Of a DNA stretch of 64,000 nt, positions 54,226 through 63,159 are shown in pieces. The first letter of the stretch is position 1. Each line of letters opens with the position of its first letter. A model generated the notes under the pieces. It worked only from the letters and a program-made list of their open reading frames with translations. It did not search any database and had not been told where the DNA came from. The position numbers and the translations under genes are program-made. Origin of the DNA: Chelatococcus albus (GTDB lineage: Bacteria > Pseudomonadota > Alphaproteobacteria > Rhizobiales > Beijerinckiaceae); NCBI RefSeq assembly GCF_030067675.1, contig NZ_JASJEV010000001.1, positions 62,001 to 126,000 of the forward strand, given 5' to 3'.

Positions 54226-56280
54226 TCAGATGTCGAGTTCCGTGGCGAAGGCGGCGCGTTCCTGGATGAAGGCGAAGCGGGCTTCAGGCTTGTTGCCCAT
54301 CAGACGCTCGACCGTATTGGTCGTCTCGAGCTTCTCTTCAGCGGCGACGACCACCTTGAGCAGCGTGCGCTTGCGCGGGTCCATCGTCGTTTCCTTGAGC
54401 TGGGCGGGCAGCATCTCGCCGAGGCCCTTGAAGCGGCCGATCTCGACCTTCTTGCCCTTGAAGATGGTCGCGAGCAGTTCCTGCCGGTGGTCGTCGTCGC
54501 GCGCGTAGACCGTCTTGCCGCCATGGCTCAGACGGTAGAGCGGCGGCACGGCGAGGTAGAGGTGCCCCCTGTCGATGAGCCGCGGCATCTGGCGCCAGAA
54601 GAAGGTGATGAGGAGCGATGCGATATGGGCGCCGTCCACGTCGGCGTCCGTCATGATGATGATCTTCTCGTAGCGAAGATCCTCGTCCCGGTAGTGGGAG
54701 CCGGTCCCGCAGCCGAGCGCCTGCACGAGGTCGGCAAGCTGCTGGTTCTGGGCCAGCTTGTCGCGCGTGGCCGAGGCCACGTTCAGGATCTTGCCGCGCA
54801 GGGGCAGGATGGCCTGGGTCGCCCGGTCGCGCGCCTGCTTGGCCGAGCCGCCGGCCGAATCGCCCTCGACGATGAAGAGCTCGGAGCCGGCGGCGCCGGC
54901 ATTGGTGCAGTCGGCGAGCTTGCCGGGCAGGCGCAGCTTGCGCGTCGCTGTCTTGCGCGCGACCTCCTTCTCGGCCCGCCTGCGCAGACGCTCCTCGGCC
55001 CGTTCGATCGTCCAGTCGAGGAGTTTGGTCGCCTGCTGCGGCGAGGCGGCGAGCCAGTGGTCGAAGGCGTCGCGCACCGCGTTCTCGACGATGCGCGAGG
55101 CTTCGAGCGTGGCGAGCTTGTCCTTGGTCTGCCCCTGGAACTCCGGCTCGCGGATGAAGACGGAGAGCATGGCGCCGCAGGTGGCCATGACGTCGTCGGT
55201 CGTCACCTGTGCCGCACGCTTGGCCTGGCCGACGCGCTCGGCATGGTCGCGCAGGCCGCGCAACAGGGCGACGCGCAGGCCGGACTCGTGCGTGCCGCCT
55301 TCCGGCGTCGGGATCGTGTTGCAATAGGAGGAGACGAAGCCGTCGTCGGTCGCGAGCCAGGCGACGGCCCATTCGAGCGAGCCGTGGCCGCCCGGCTTGT
55401 CGATCTTGCCGGCAAAGAGCTGGTCGGCCACAAGTTCGCGGCCGTCGAGCTCACGGGCGAGATAGTCCTTGAGGCCGCCGGGGAAGCGGAACACGGCCTC
55501 CGGCGGCACGCCATCGACGCTGGCGGCGAGCGTGGGGGCGCAGCGCCAGCGGATCTCGACGCCGCCGAAGAGATAGGCCTTCGAGCGCGCCATCTTGAAC
55601 AGGCGGCGCGGGTTGAAGTGCACGCCATCGCGGAAGATCTCGGCGTCCGGCCTGAAACGCACGGTCGTGCCGCGCCGGTTCTGCACCGCGCCGACGATCT
55701 CGACGCCGGTCTGCGGCACGCCGCGCGCATAGACCTGGCGATAGAGCGTCTTGTTGCGTGCCACCTCGACTTCCAGCCGCTCGGCGAGCGCATTGACGAC
55801 GGAGACACCGACGCCGTGCAGGCCGCCCGACGTCTCGTAGACCTTGGAGTCGAACTTGCCGCCAGCGTGGAGCGTCGTGAGGATGACTTCAAGCGCCGAC
55901 TTTTCCGGAAACTTCGGGTGGGGGTCGATCGGGATGCCGCGACCGTTATCGGTGACGCGCAGGAAGCCCGTCTCCTCCAGCTCGACCTCGATGAAGGTGG
56001 CGTGACCGGCCACCGCCTCGTCCATCGAATTGTCGATGACCTCGGCGAAGAGGTGGTGCAGGGCCTTCTCGTCCGTGCCGCCGATGTACATGCCGGGGCG
56101 GCGCCGAACGGGCTCCAGGCCCTCGAGAACCTCGATCGAGGCGGCCGTGTAGCCGCTCTCGCCGGGAGTACCGCGGGCAGCGGCGGGTGAGGGGCTCTTC
56201 CCCGGGAGCTTGGCCGCCGCTGGAAGCTTGCGCGCCGCCGCGCCGCCACCCGCCCCGAAGAGATCGCCCGTATCGGCCAT
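54226..56280 (-). CDS. parE: DNA topoisomerase IV subunit B
   Basis: 684 residues. The GHKL ATPase domain has DNSMDEAVAGHA, VTDNGRGIPIDPH and SGGLHGVGVSVVNAL, and the Toprim domain has FIVEGDSAGGSAKQ and IMTDADVDGAHIASLL. The ending REPEFQGQTKDKL and GLGEMLPAQLKETTMDP match ParE, not GyrB (no GyrB-type insert). It unlinks daughter chromosomes together with ParC, which is not here. The first 40 residues are a variable Ala/Pro/Lys-rich extension. ATG 56280 is chosen over the longer frame, which has no similarity. Confidence 0.96.
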   Translation of the reverse strand: MADTGDLFGAGGGAAARKLPAAAKLPGKSPSPAAARGTPGESGYTAASIEVLEGLEPVRRRPGMYIGGTDEKALHHLFAEVIDNSMDEAVAGHATFIEVELEETGFLRVTDNGRGIPIDPHPKFPEKSALEVILTTLHAGGKFDSKVYETSGGLHGVGVSVVNALAERLEVEVARNKTLYRQVYARGVPQTGVEIVGAVQNRRGTTVRFRPDAEIFRDGVHFNPRRLFKMARSKAYLFGGVEIRWRCAPTLAASVDGVPPEAVFRFPGGLKDYLARELDGRELVADQLFAGKIDKPGGHGSLEWAVAWLATDDGFVSSYCNTIPTPEGGTHESGLRVALLRGLRDHAERVGQAKRAAQVTTDDVMATCGAMLSVFIREPEFQGQTKDKLATLEASRIVENAVRDAFDHWLAASPQQATKLLDWTIERAEERLRRRAEKEVARKTATRKLRLPGKLADCTNAGAAGSELFIVEGDSAGGSAKQARDRATQAILPLRGKILNVASATRDKLAQNQQLADLVQALGCGTGSHYRDEDLRYEKIIIMTDADVDGAHIASLLITFFWRQMPRLIDRGHLYLAVPPLYRLSHGGKTVYARDDDHRQELLATIFKGKKVEIGRFKGLGEMLPAQLKETTMDPRKRTLLKVVVAAEEKLETTNTVERLMGNKPEARFAFIQERAAFATELDI

Positions 56281-56473
56281 GCGTCCGCTTGCCCTCTCGC
56301 CGTGATTCGCACCCGTGCCCCCACTATGCCATGCCGTGCGCGGCAACGGGAACGGATGGGAAACACGCCATTCCGATGCCACCTGTCAAGGGGCCGCGGT
56401 CCGCCTGTCGGGAGGCGCCGCATCCGGGGGCCCCGGCCCGTGCGCCACGATGAGGGGAGGGGACGACGAGGAG

Positions 56474-56591
56474 CCCGGGACCCAGAGCCGATGCGGGTGA
56501 ACCAGAAGGCGCGCCGGCCGCCGCGCCCTTGCTTGCATCGTTGTCGTTTCTGGGCCCCGGACAGCCGCTCACGCGGCTTCCGGGGTGACAG
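56474..56591. repeat. Palindromic intergenic element, tandem copy 1
   Basis: This 118-nt copy begins CCCGGGACCCAGAGCCGATG and ends CTTCCGGGGTGACAG. The terminal parts are complementary: CCCGGGACCCAGA near the start against TCTGGGCCCCGG inside, and GTCATCCCGG-type outer ends (seen fully in copy 2) against CCGGGGTGAC. It belongs to the class of dispersed GTCATCCCGG...CCGGGATGAC elements common in alphaproteobacterial intergenic DNA. Confidence 0.8.
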
Positions 56592-56625
56592 GGAGGAGGT
56601 TCACGCGGGAACCATCCACCGTCAT

Positions 56626-56743
56626 CCCGGGACCCAGAACCGATGCGGGTGAAACAGAAGGCGCGGCGGCCGCCGCGCCCTTGCTTGCACCGTTGTCGTT
56701 TCTGGGCCCCGGACAGCCGCTCACGCGGCTTCCGGGGTGACAG
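56626..56743. repeat. Palindromic intergenic element, tandem copy 2
   Basis: A second 118-nt copy, identical to copy 1 at nearly all positions, displaced by 152 nt. The 34-nt spacers after each copy are also alike (GAGGTTC...AACCATCCACCGTCAT), so the tandem unit is about 152 nt. A truncated third start (CCGTCATCCCGGGG) follows at about 56770. Confidence 0.8.
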
Positions 56744-57013
56744 TCAGAGGTTCGTGCGAAAACCATCCACCGTCATCCCGGGGCGGGGCCGGCAGGAGTG
56801 CGACTACTTGATGACATAGGAACATTGTCTTGCGATTCTCCCGTCCCGCCCGCCCGGCGGCCCAGGCCGTGATCGCCCGGGTCACCGACCGTGCCCACCA
56901 GTGGCGGGTAAAAAGGTCAGCCCGCCAGAGCGTTCACGGAGCAAGCCTCAAGCACCGCGGTCGGGAGCCGCGCCCGGCCCTCTCGTGCATGCCCGCATGC
57001 CCCGCCCCGAGCC

Positions 57014-57038
57014 CTCCGCGCCCGAAAGGGCGGCGGAG
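57014..57038 (-). terminator. Candidate phoX terminator hairpin
   Basis: Arms CTCCGC-GCCC and GGGC-G-GCGGAG with one bulged base close on a GAAA tetraloop. It lies 102 nt past the phoX stop on the minus strand. No U-tract. Confidence 0.4.
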
Positions 57039-57139
57039 ATCAGGGCGCCGGCGGCGCCTGAGAACTCTCCCTTCGCACGCGGGGGCAGCCGAGGCCGCCC
57101 CGCTGTTTCGAGCAGCGGCGAAGGAGTGCCGGGAGCTGG

Positions 57140-59107
57140 TTACGCGCCGATCTTGCCGCCGCCCCGCCGCGTGACGACGACGATCGCCGGGCGTGGGGGC
57201 ATGCCCTCCTTGAAATCAGGCCACCGTGTCGACGGCTGCTCGAAGGTGGCGGCCACCTTGTCGTCCTCGGATTCGCCCGGATGCTGGACGGCGAGGAAGA
57301 GCGTCTCATCGTCGGGGGTGAAACAGGGGCCGCACATCTCCGCGCCCGCGGGCACGCGGAAGAAGTGCCGCGAGGTGCCGCGCCCTTCGCCTTCCGTCTC
57401 GAGCGCCCACAGGCCGTCGCCGCGCCCGGTCGCCTTGGGGCTGTTGCCGTCGGTCGCGATCCACAGGCGGCCCGCATTGTCGACGGCGCAGTTGTCGGGC
57501 ATGCCGAACCAGCCGTCCTTGGTGGTGGCCGAGGAGAAGGTGGCGCCCACCGCGGCGATCGAGGGATCGCCGCATTTCACCAGGATTTCCCAGGTGAAGG
57601 TCGTGGCGGCATGGTCGCGGCCGTTCGGCAGCATCTCGATGATGTGACCGAAGGCGTTGTCGGCGCGCGGATTGGCGGCGTCCACCTGGTCGTTCTTGCG
57701 GCGCGTGTTGTTGGTCAGCATCACGTAGACCTTGTCGGTCTTCGGATTGGCTTCGACGTCCTCCGGCCGGTCCATCTTGGTGGCGCCGAGGAGGTCGGCG
57801 GCGCGGCGCGCCTCGATCACCACGTCCGCCTGGCTGCGGAAGCCGTTAGCCTCCGTGAGTGGCCCCTGCCCGTGGACGAGCGGCAGCCACTCGCCGGTGC
57901 CGTCCGCCTTGTACTTCGCGACGTACAGCGTGCCCCGGTCGAGGATGTCGCGGTTGGCGGCGCGGTTCTGCAGGTCGACCTTGGCCTCGGTCACGAACTT
58001 GTAGACATAGTCGAAGCGCTCGTCATCGCCCTGGTAGATGACGAAGCGGCCGTCCCTGCTGATGATGTTGGCGGCGCCTTCGTGCTTGAAGCGGCCAAGG
58101 GCGGTGCGCTTCTTGGGCACGGAATTGGGATCGAAGGGATCGATCTCGACGACCCAGCCGAAGCGGTTGGACTCGTTCGGCTCCTTCGTCACGTCGAAGC
58201 GGTCGTGATACTGGCCCCAGTTGTACCAGTTGCCGGGCACGCCGTAGCGCTTCAGCGCGGCGGCTTCGGGATGGCCGTCGGCCTTGCCCCAGAAGTATCC
58301 GTTGAAGTTCTCCTCGCAGGTGAGCCAGGTGCCCCACGGCGTGACACCGCCGGCGCAGTTGTTGAGCATGCCGAGGACCTTGCGGCCGCTCGGGTCGCTC
58401 GGCGTCTTCATGCGCTCGTGGCCGGCAGCCGGGCCGGTGATCTCCATCTCGGTGTCGGCCGTGATGCGGCGGGCATATTTCGAGCCCTTCACCACCTGCC
58501 ACTTGCCGGCGATGCGGCGGACTTCGAGGATGGAGCCGCCATGTGCCGCCATCTCGATGTCGACGAGATCGCGCGTCATCCTGGCGAAACCGGCGTCCTT
58601 CGTGTCCTGCCGGCCGATGCCGGGGAACATCAGTTCCTCGTTCGTGTACTCGTGATTGACGACGAGGAGGCCATGCTCGCTCGACCCATCGAGCGGGATG
58701 AAGCCGACGAAGTCGTTGTTGTAGCCGAACTGGTGGCGCTGGGCGGCGGCGGTCTGCTTCGCCGGGTCGAAGGCCGGCGCGTCGGCGAGCACGGGGTCGC
58801 CCCAGCGGATGAGGACGTCGGCGTCGTAGCCCTCGGCGACGTGGTGCGTCTCGTCGCTGCCGGCGGCGATCTCCTTGAAATTGAAGGCAGGCCTGCCGTT
58901 CTGGGCTTGCGCCTTCTCCGCAGTGGCAAGGGCGAGGGGGGAGACGGTTGCCGAGATCGCGGTCACGGCGAGGGCTCCGCGCAGGAGGTCGCGGCGGCTG
59001 AAACGCTCGGCGATGATCTCGCCCATGGTCGGGTTGCCGCTCGTGTTGCTGCCGGCGTTTTCCGCCTCCTCGTATCGCTGCGAGCGATTCAGGGTCTTGT
59101 CGGTCAT
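57140..59107 (-). CDS. phoX: PhoX-family alkaline phosphatase (DUF839), Tat-exported
   Basis: 655 residues. The N-terminus has a Tat motif, FSRRDLLRGALAV, inside a hydrophobic signal, so it is exported folded. The DUF839 body includes GYNNDFVGFIPLDGSSEHGLLVVNHEYTNEE in parts, NNCAGGVTPWGTWLTCEEN, LGRFKHEGAANI, RPEDVEANPKTDKVYVMLTNN and PDNCAVDNAGRLWIATDG. PhoX enzymes release phosphate from organic monoesters in the periplasm, using iron and calcium. Full length is expected for the large Pho/Tat group. A weak Pho-box-like pattern lies upstream at 59173-59197. Confidence 0.94.
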   Translation of the reverse strand: MTDKTLNRSQRYEEAENAGSNTSGNPTMGEIIAERFSRRDLLRGALAVTAISATVSPLALATAEKAQAQNGRPAFNFKEIAAGSDETHHVAEGYDADVLIRWGDPVLADAPAFDPAKQTAAAQRHQFGYNNDFVGFIPLDGSSEHGLLVVNHEYTNEELMFPGIGRQDTKDAGFARMTRDLVDIEMAAHGGSILEVRRIAGKWQVVKGSKYARRITADTEMEITGPAAGHERMKTPSDPSGRKVLGMLNNCAGGVTPWGTWLTCEENFNGYFWGKADGHPEAAALKRYGVPGNWYNWGQYHDRFDVTKEPNESNRFGWVVEIDPFDPNSVPKKRTALGRFKHEGAANIISRDGRFVIYQGDDERFDYVYKFVTEAKVDLQNRAANRDILDRGTLYVAKYKADGTGEWLPLVHGQGPLTEANGFRSQADVVIEARRAADLLGATKMDRPEDVEANPKTDKVYVMLTNNTRRKNDQVDAANPRADNAFGHIIEMLPNGRDHAATTFTWEILVKCGDPSIAAVGATFSSATTKDGWFGMPDNCAVDNAGRLWIATDGNSPKATGRGDGLWALETEGEGRGTSRHFFRVPAGAEMCGPCFTPDDETLFLAVQHPGESEDDKVAATFEQPSTRWPDFKEGMPPRPAIVVVTRRGGGKIGA

Positions 59108-59172
59108 GGCTGCCTCCAGGCTTCATCGAAAGCACGGTCCGCTTCCGGCTAGCGGGGCTGGATGTCGGAGCG

Positions 59173-59197
59173 ATGACACTGGAAAGGTTCCGGACAG
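59173..59197 (-). promoter_or_regulatory. Weak Pho-box-like sequence upstream of phoX
   Basis: On the minus strand this reads CTGTCCG-N4-CTTTCCA followed by GTGTCAT. Pho boxes are direct repeats of CTGTCAT spaced by 4 nt. The first half matches 5 of 7 and the second 4 of 7, and a 6-of-7 CTGTCAT-like unit follows out of phase. It is 66-90 nt upstream of the phoX start, the expected place, but the match is poor. Confidence 0.3.
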
Positions 59198-59269
59198 GTG
59201 GCGTGGCTTCAGCCGGCATTAACCACGCGCGCCCACGATGGCGCGAGCAGTCTGGAGGTACCCCCCCCC

Positions 59270-59485
59270 GTGTTCCCGCGTTCCGTCGTTTTCGAGGTTC
59301 AGTCCGCCCATCTCATGCAGGCCGCCCGCTCGGCCGGCGAGGCGATCGCCTGGGTGCCACCGGCGCAACCGGAGCCGATGGATGCTCATGAGGCGATCGG
59401 CGCGGCCGCAGGCCTGCCCGCGACGCTCGTCGACCGCATGCGCCACTGGCTCGCCCGGCTCCACGCCTTCTCGATCGCGCGATGA
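59270..59485 (+). CDS. Small conserved-looking ORF behind a C9 tract
   Basis: A 71-residue frame from GTG 59270, with a strong TCTGGAGGT at 59251-59259 and nine consecutive C between it and the start. The product (FEVQSAHLMQAARSAGEAIAWVPP, then VDRMRHWLARLHAFSIAR) has no signal peptide or membrane helix, and I recognise no family. It ends about 50 nt before the terminator shared with glnA. The good ribosome-binding site is the main evidence. Confidence 0.4.
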   Translation: MFPRSVVFEVQSAHLMQAARSAGEAIAWVPPAQPEPMDAHEAIGAAAGLPATLVDRMRHWLARLHAFSIAR

Positions 59486-59534
59486 GAATGCGCAGGGCGG
59501 GAACCTGAAGCGCTGCGAGGCGGCGCCGCAAACA

Positions 59535-59561
59535 GAAAGGGCGCCTCCCGGGCGCCCTTTC
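59535..59561. terminator. glnA terminator (bidirectional)
   Basis: An 11-bp perfect stem GAAAGGGCGCC / GGCGCCCTTTC with a 5-nt loop, 23 nt past the glnA stop. The A/T pairs at the base give a short U-run on either strand. Confidence 0.85.
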
Positions 59562-59583
59562 GCTTGTCTTGCCTGAGACGGGC

Positions 59584-60996
59584 TCAGACGGAATAGTACA
59601 TATCGAACTCGACCGGGTGCGGCGTGTGCTCGAAGCGGATGACCTCGGCCATCTTCAGTTCGATGTAGGCATCGATGAAGTCGTCCGAGAACACGCCGCC
59701 GGCCTTGAGGAAGCCGCGGTTCTTGTCGAGCTGCTGCAGGGCCTCGCGCAGCGAGGCGCAGACGGTCGGGATCTTCTTGAGCTCCCGCGGCGGCAGATCG
59801 TAGAGATCCTTGTCCATGGCCGAGCCCGGATCGATCTTGTTCAGGATGCCGTCCATGCCGGCCATCATGAGCGCCGCATAGCAGAGGTAGGGGTTCGCTG
59901 CCGGATCGGGGAAGCGCACCTCGACGCGCTTCGCCTTGGGCGAGGTCGTCCACGGAATGCGGCAGGAGGCCGAGCGGTTGCGCGAGGAGTAGGCGAGCAG
60001 CACCGGCGCCTCGAAACCCGGGACGAGACGCTTGTAGGAGTTCGTCGACGGGTTGGTGAAGGCGTTGATGGCCTTGGCGTTCTTGATCACGCCGCCGATG
60101 AACCACAGGCACTCCTGCGACAGGTCGGCGTACTTGTTGCCGGCGAAGAGCGGCTTGCCGTTCTTCCAGATCGACAGGTGGACGTGCATGCCCGAGCCGT
60201 TGTCGCCGTAGACGGGCTTGGGCATGAAGGTGGCCGTCTTGCCGAAGCTCTGGGCAACGTTGTGGATGCAGTACTTGTAGATCTGCATCTGGTCGGCCAT
60301 GTGCGTCAGCGTGTCGAACTTCATGCCGAGCTCGTGCTGGGCCGAAGCGACCTCATGGTGGTGCTTCTCCACCTTGACGCCCATCGAGGCCATGGCCGCG
60401 AGCATCTCGCCGCGCATGTCCTGGCCGCTGTCGAGCGGCGGAACCGGGAAGTAGCCGCCCTTCGTGGGAATGCGGTGGCCGAGGTTGCCGCCCTCGTAGT
60501 CCGTGTCGCCGTTCACGGGCAGCTCGGTGGCGTCGAGCTTGAAGCCCGTATTGTAGGGGTCGGCCTTGAACTTGACGTCGTCGAAGACGAAGAACTCGGC
60601 CTCGGGGCCGACGTAGACGGTGTCGCCAACGCCGGTGGAGGCAAGGAAGGCTTCCGCCTTCTTGGCGATGCCGCGCGGGTCGCGGTTGTAGGATTCGCCG
60701 GTGGTCGGCTCGAGCACGTCGCAGACGACGGACAGCGTGGGCGCGGCGAAGAAGGGATCGAGCGTCGCTGTCGAGGGATCCGGCATGAGCAGCATGTCGG
60801 ACTCGTTGATTGCCTTCCAGCCCGCGATCGAGGAGCCGTCGAACATCGTGCCTTCGGCGAAGAAGTCTTCGTCGATCATGGAGACGTCGAAGGTGACGTG
60901 CTGCCACTTGCCGCGCGGATCGGTGAAGCGCAGGTCGACGTACTTGACGTCGTTGTCCTTGATCGCCTTGAGCACGTCCTTGGCGCTCTTCATCAT
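59584..60996 (-). CDS. glnA: Glutamine synthetase type I
   Basis: A 470-residue dodecameric enzyme joining ammonia to glutamate. It has [32 protein letters not shown] (catalytic region), [32 protein letters not shown] and [20 protein letters not shown]. The adenylylation loop [11 protein letters not shown] holds the tyrosine modified by GlnE. Length is exact for GSI-beta. It lies 57 nt after glnB on the same strand, the usual glnBA order, so both answer to nitrogen status. Confidence 0.98.
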   Translation of the reverse strand: MMKSAKDVLKAIKDNDVKYVDLRFTDPRGKWQHVTFDVSMIDEDFFAEGTMFDGSSIAGWKAINESDMLLMPDPSTATLDPFFAAPTLSVVCDVLEPTTGESYNRDPRGIAKKAEAFLASTGVGDTVYVGPEAEFFVFDDVKFKADPYNTGFKLDATELPVNGDTDYEGGNLGHRIPTKGGYFPVPPLDSGQDMRGEMLAAMASMGVKVEKHHHEVASAQHELGMKFDTLTHMADQMQIYKYCIHNVAQSFGKTATFMPKPVYGDNGSGMHVHLSIWKNGKPLFAGNKYADLSQECLWFIGGVIKNAKAINAFTNPSTNSYKRLVPGFEAPVLLAYSSRNRSASCRIPWTTSPKAKRVEVRFPDPAANPYLCYAALMMAGMDGILNKIDPGSAMDKDLYDLPPRELKKIPTVCASLREALQQLDKNRGFLKAGGVFSDDFIDAYIELKMAEVIRFEHTPHPVEFDMYYSV

Positions 60997-61053
60997 TCGT
61001 TCCTCTTGTTGATCACGAGCTGATCCGGGCCGGGGGAAGGCCCGATTGGAAGG

Positions 61054-61446
<393 letters not shown>

Positions 61447-61526
61447 TCATAGCATCAAAATCCGGGCACCTTCCATGTGGAAGTTGGTCGGGAGGGCGCC
61501 AGATTGCCGCTGCCGAAGGCTTCATT

Positions 61527-61543
61527 TGCACAAATTGAGTGCA
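61527..61543. promoter_or_regulatory. NtrC-type binding dyad in the glnB/nnrD gap
   Basis: TGCACAAATTGAGTGCA has the TGCAC-N7-GTGCA symmetry of the NtrC consensus. It overlaps a second inverted motif GTGCAATTGCAC (61539-61550). It lies 135 nt upstream of glnB on one side and 113 nt upstream of nnrD on the other. I could not find a convincing sigma-54 GG-N10-GC promoter next to it. Confidence 0.6.
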
Positions 61544-61656
61544 ATTGCACAAAATATAGATCGGAACATTCCGGGCGAGGTGGCATGCCGCCGCGGCAGG
61601 CGCTTGGCATGACGAGCCTGCAGCGGGAATCTGCCAGAAACCTCCGGGAGCCTGGG

Positions 61657-63156
61657 ATGCACGAACTTCTGACGTCCGGCGAGATGCGCGCCGCCGATGC
61701 AAGGACCATTGCCGCCGGCACGCCCGGTCGGGTTCTGATGGAGCGCGCCGGGCGGGCTGTCGCCGATGCCGTTTCGGCGCGTCATCCGGTTGGCACGCGG
61801 GTGCTCATCCTCTGCGGCCCGGGCAACAACGGTGGCGATGGTTTCGTCGCAGCCCGCCTTCTCGTCACGCGCGGCTACCGGGTCGAAGTCGCGCTTCTCG
61901 GGGAGCGCGAGGCCCTAAAGGGAGATGCCGCGCTCGCGGCGGCGGACTGGAAGGGGCCGGTAGCGGCGGCGGCCGCAGCGCGGCCGGACGAGGCAAGGAT
62001 CATCGTCGATGCGCTGTTCGGCGCGGGGCTCGCGCGCGAGCTCGACGGGGCGGCCCGCACCCTCGTCGAGGCCGTGAACGGGAGCGGCGCCCACGTCGTC
62101 GCGGTCGACATTCCCTCCGGCATCGACGGCGACAGCGGCGCCATACGCGGCACCGGCGTGCGTGCGCACGAGACGGTGACGTTCGCGCGGCGCAAGCCGG
62201 GGCACCTGCTCTTGCCGGGGCGCCTCCATTGCGGGCATGTGCGTGTCGCCGACATCGGCATCAGCGACGACGTCATCGCCGGCCTTGCCATCGGCACGCG
62301 GGCCAACCACCCGGCCTGGTGGCGCCCGCAGTTCCCGGTTCCGGCTCTCGACGCTCACAAGTACCGGCGCGGCCACGCCGTCGTGATCTCGGGCGGGATC
62401 GCGGGCACCGGCGCCGCGCGGCTTGCCGCCAGGGGGGCCCTGCGGGCGGGTGCCGGGCTCGTGACGGTGGCCTCGCCGCCGGCTGCGCTCGCCGTCAATG
62501 CGGCCCAGCTCACCGCCGTCATGGTCCGCCCCGTCGACGGCGCCGACGGGCTCGCGGCGTTTCTGGAGGACAGCCGCATCAACGCCCTCGTCATCGGTCC
62601 GGCCGCAGGCGTCGGCCCGGCGACGCGCCGGATGGTCGAGACGGCGGCGGGCCGGCAGCGGGCGCTCGTTCTCGATGCCGACGCACTCTCCTCCTTCGCC
62701 GGCGACGCCGAGGGCCTGCGCGGCATCGCCGGCGCGATGGGCCGGAGCGGCGTCATACTGACACCGCACGAAGGCGAGTTCGCACGCATTTTCAAGGATC
62801 AGTCCGACGTCGTGAATGCGCCGTCGAAGCTCGAGCGTGCCCGCGCGGCGGCAGCCGCGACCGGCGCCGTCATCGTGCTCAAGGGCCCGGACACGGTGAT
62901 CGCGGCCCCGGACGGCCGGGCGGCGATCAACGAGAACGGCACGCCATGGCTGGCGACGGCCGGGGCGGGCGACGTGCTCGCGGGCATCGCGGCGGGCCTC
63001 CTCGCCCAGGCCATGCCGCCGTTCCTTGCGGCCTGCGCGGCGGTGTGGCTGCACGCCGCGGCCGGCGAGCGGGTCGGTCCCGGGCTGATCGCGGAGGACC
63101 TGCCGGAGGCGCTGCCCGCCGTGCTGCGGGATCTGCTCGCCGGAATCGATGAGTAG
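61657..63156 (+). CDS. nnrD: Bifunctional NAD(P)H-hydrate epimerase / ADP-dependent dehydratase
   Basis: A 499-residue repair enzyme for damaged nicotinamide cofactors. The N-terminal YjeF_N domain (about 1-215) has LILCGPGNNGGDGFVAARLL and VDIPSGIDGDSGA and interconverts R and S NADHX/NADPHX. The C-terminal ribokinase-like domain (about 225-495) has KYRRGHAVVISGG and GTPWLATAGAGDVLAGIAAGL, and dehydrates S-NADHX with ADP. ATG 61657 fits MHELLTSGEMRAAD; a longer frame crosses the NtrC region. It converges with the multicopper-oxidase-like gene with only 3 nt between stops. Confidence 0.96.
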   Translation: MHELLTSGEMRAADARTIAAGTPGRVLMERAGRAVADAVSARHPVGTRVLILCGPGNNGGDGFVAARLLVTRGYRVEVALLGEREALKGDAALAAADWKGPVAAAAAARPDEARIIVDALFGAGLARELDGAARTLVEAVNGSGAHVVAVDIPSGIDGDSGAIRGTGVRAHETVTFARRKPGHLLLPGRLHCGHVRVADIGISDDVIAGLAIGTRANHPAWWRPQFPVPALDAHKYRRGHAVVISGGIAGTGAARLAARGALRAGAGLVTVASPPAALAVNAAQLTAVMVRPVDGADGLAAFLEDSRINALVIGPAAGVGPATRRMVETAAGRQRALVLDADALSSFAGDAEGLRGIAGAMGRSGVILTPHEGEFARIFKDQSDVVNAPSKLERARAAAAATGAVIVLKGPDTVIAAPDGRAAINENGTPWLATAGAGDVLAGIAAGLLAQAMPPFLAACAAVWLHAAAGERVGPGLIAEDLPEALPAVLRDLLAGIDE

Positions 63157-63159
63157 CCC

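Larger units (their letters stand above)
56281..57139. other. 859-nt gap upstream of parE and downstream of phoX, holding tandem repeats
   Basis: No protein gene is supported. The stretch contains two tandem copies of a palindromic element (56474-56591 and 56626-56743), a hairpin near the phoX end (57014-57038), and a short less GC-rich patch at 56800-56840 that may be part of the parE promoter. Confidence 0.6.

Noticed and set aside
56281-57139. CRISPR array
   Set aside because: The two repeat units are 118 nt with 34-nt near-identical spacers, unlike short repeats with unique spacers, and no cas gene is near.
57281-59152. A 623-residue plus-strand frame opposite phoX
   Set aside because: His/Gly/Val/Asp-rich shadow text without motifs; phoX on the other strand has a Tat signal and family sequence.
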